Source of the DNA: Ignavibacteriota bacterium
Lineage (GTDB): Bacteria; Bacteroidota; Ignavibacteria; Kapaibacteriales; UBA961
Length of the DNA: 32,749 nucleotides
Direction of reading: 5' to 3'
Assembly: GCA_016197185.1 (NCBI GenBank)
Contig: JACPWH010000122.1
Coordinates: forward strand, 1 to 32,749
Both the position numbers and the translations under genes were made by a program. Every line of letters starts with the position of its first letter. The stretch's first letter is position 1. Shown here in pieces: positions 31,462 to 32,749 of this stretch. The notes under the pieces were generated by a model, which was not told where the DNA came from, did not search any database, and saw only the letters and a list, made by a program, of their open reading frames with translations.

Positions 31462-32749
31462 TTACCCATTAAAAAACTGCATCAAATTCTCCTTACTGTC
31501 AAGTCCTATTTTCTTCCTAATTGATGTCCTGTGAAAATCAATAGTACGTTCAGATAGAAAGAGAAGGTCGGCTATTTCTTTGGTAATCAATCCGATTTTC
31601 AGCAAACAGCATACCTTCACCTCCACCTGAGACAGACGTGGATACCGCGAAGTTAATAATGACGAGAATTCAGGGAACTGATGTTTAAAACGTTGTTCGA
31701 GAGCTTGCCAGCCTGATGCTCCAGCATCATGGGTAATGATGTGGTCGAGTAAGTGATTAAGTTTTTTTTGTGTTGCAGAAGGAGCTGTTAGTTTGCGCAA
31801 TTCTATTTCGTCTCTAAGGGTTCTAAGCATCTTTTGTTTTTTGAGCATTTCTCTGGCAATTGCTTCAAGGTTTCGATTCTTATTCTCAAGCTCTTGAAAT
31901 AGATTTTCAGTTTTAAGTTTTGCAATTTCTTGTTGCTGACGTTCAGCAGTTGTTTCAAACCCGACAAGCATTGTATTAATGGTAATGCGAGAATAGTAAT
32001 GATTAAGTTCATTATCCAACTGAGTAAAAATCCTAAAACACTCCAAAGCACGTTTCGGATTTCCTGATTCTTTCCAGCATTCTGCAAGTATTTTATTGAT
32101 TTTTCTGGTAAGGTCTTTATTACCTGTATCTCGAGCTACAAGAAGTGCTTGCTCATAATGTTCAATCGCATTTTCAAAATCACCGGCTAATCTCATGAGG
32201 TTCCCAAGGGGTAATGATACTTCGGCTATCAGGGAAGTATTGCCTAATTTAGCAGCCAGATCCAAACTCTCCAGCAATACTTTACGTGCTTGTTCATGTT
32301 CATTGAAATGAATATGATTAACTCCTATATTCAGTAGCACTAAGCATTTTTGACCTATATTTCCTGTGGGTTCAAATATTGCCAATGCTTTTTGGAAATA
32401 TTCATTTGCTGTATTGTAATCGCTTGAATCCTGATAGACTACTCCAATGTTCATAAATGAATTACCGATGCTGTCCGATACTCCGAGAGTTTGCTTTATT
32501 TTCAAACTTTGCTGCAAATACTGCAAAGAACGGTCGTATTCTCCTAATCTCTGGTAACAAACACCTATACTATTGAGCGTATAGGAATATAAAGCTCTAT
32601 CTTCGTCTGTTTTTTGTAAACTCAAACTCTTCATAGAATATTCAAGTGCTTTTCTATTCTCACCCAATCCCATGTAAATTGTACCTATATTATTTAGAAC
32701 TCCGGCAGATTGAGTGGTTTTACCCAAAGATTCATAAACTGTGCACGCT
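31462..32749 (-). CDS. TPR-repeat regulator with C-terminal LuxR-type helix-turn-helix (5' end outside window)
   Basis: The frame is open to the right edge (residues ACVYESLGKTTQ precede the first start-like codon), so at least 428 residues are present and the N-terminus is missing. Six or so TPR units occupy the first 240 residues, for example LNNIGTIYMGLGENRKALEY and LNSIGVCYQRLGEYDRSLQY. A coiled-coil stretch follows (about 265-320, rich in Glu, Lys and Leu). The C-terminal 65 residues form a LuxR/GerE helix-turn-helix: SQVEVKVCCLLKIGLITKEI, then FLSERTIDFHRTSIRKKIGL. In related Bacteroidota proteins a signal peptide and a membrane helix before the coiled coil are common; here no helix is seen. 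The signal is unknown. Confidence 0.87.
   Translation of the reverse strand, partial: ACTVYESLGKTTQSAGVLNNIGTIYMGLGENRKALEYSMKSLSLQKTDEDRALYSYTLNSIGVCYQRLGEYDRSLQYLQQSLKIKQTLGVSDSIGNSFMNIGVVYQDSSDYNTANEYFQKALAIFEPTGNIGQKCLVLLNIGVNHIHFNEHEQARKVLLESLDLAAKLGNTSLIAEVSLPLGNLMRLAGDFENAIEHYEQALLVARDTGNKDLTRKINKILAECWKESGNPKRALECFRIFTQLDNELNHYYSRITINTMLVGFETTAERQQQEIAKLKTENLFQELENKNRNLEAIAREMLKKQKMLRTLRDEIELRKLTAPSATQKKLNHLLDHIITHDAGASGWQALEQRFKHQFPEFSSLLTSRYPRLSQVEVKVCCLLKIGLITKEIADLLFLSERTIDFHRTSIRKKIGLDSKENLMQFFNG

Noticed and set aside
1-32749. tRNA, rRNA or other structured RNA genes
   Set aside because: I saw no cloverleaf, rRNA segment or known RNA motif by eye; a covariance-model search would be decisive.

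Overview
The window reads as chromosomal DNA from a member of the Bacteroidota/Chlorobiota group. Several upstream regions carry the promoter form typical of that group, TTTG then about 20 bases then TAnnTTTG. One exported protein ends in a type A sorting domain of the type IX secretion system. There are also a bS21 gene, a serine palmitoyltransferase-like enzyme, a LytTR regulator and a Kdp cluster containing an outer-membrane porin. A flagellar export gate is uncommon in classical Bacteroidetes, so a deeper lineage of the Ignavibacteria/Kapabacteria kind is my best guess. That placement is inference, not proof.

Layout. Positions 1-1866 hold the start of an exported protein with a carboxypeptidase-like regulatory domain, a LytTR response regulator, and its partner LytS-like kinase, which has lost the segment carrying the phospho-acceptor histidine. 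Positions 2211-4384 hold a serine palmitoyltransferase-like enzyme, rpsU and a small conserved protein with a Tudor-like C-terminus. Positions 4469-6665 are a TetR / small HMA-fold protein / MFS exporter operon with an operator inside its promoter. Positions 6880-12389 are the flagellar export gate on the minus strand (fliP, fliQ, fliR, flhB, flhA). Positions 12743-14060 are a TPR protein followed by a Tat-signal Rieske protein with a sorting domain. Positions 14267-17422 are a sensor kinase and OmpR-type regulator preceded by 11-bp-phased direct repeats. A methyltransferase (17442-18164) and a decayed IS5-type element (about 18215-19131) follow.

Positions 19183-30583 form an extended potassium (Kdp) locus, all on the minus strand. 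In transcription order it has an NtrC-type sigma-54 regulator, a haem-binding protein, a micro-ORF, kdpF, kdpA, kdpB, kdpC, a porin, a DUF5808-type small membrane protein, a KdpD sensor module with no kinase, and a separate HAMP-PAS histidine kinase that overlaps it. No OmpR-type KdpE lies beside it, so the sigma-54 regulator and the split KdpD are the likely control system. Between the porin and the DUF5808 gene lies a degenerate copy of the 5' end of kdpD, and just upstream of kdpD are two families of short palindromic or heptameric repeats. The window ends with a decayed serine beta-lactamase-like gene and the 3' part of a TPR-LuxR regulator.

Three loci (the LytS-like kinase, the transposase and the beta-lactamase-like gene) are broken. 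Two of these breaks involve a frameshift at a short A-run, so sequence quality should be considered alongside true gene decay.
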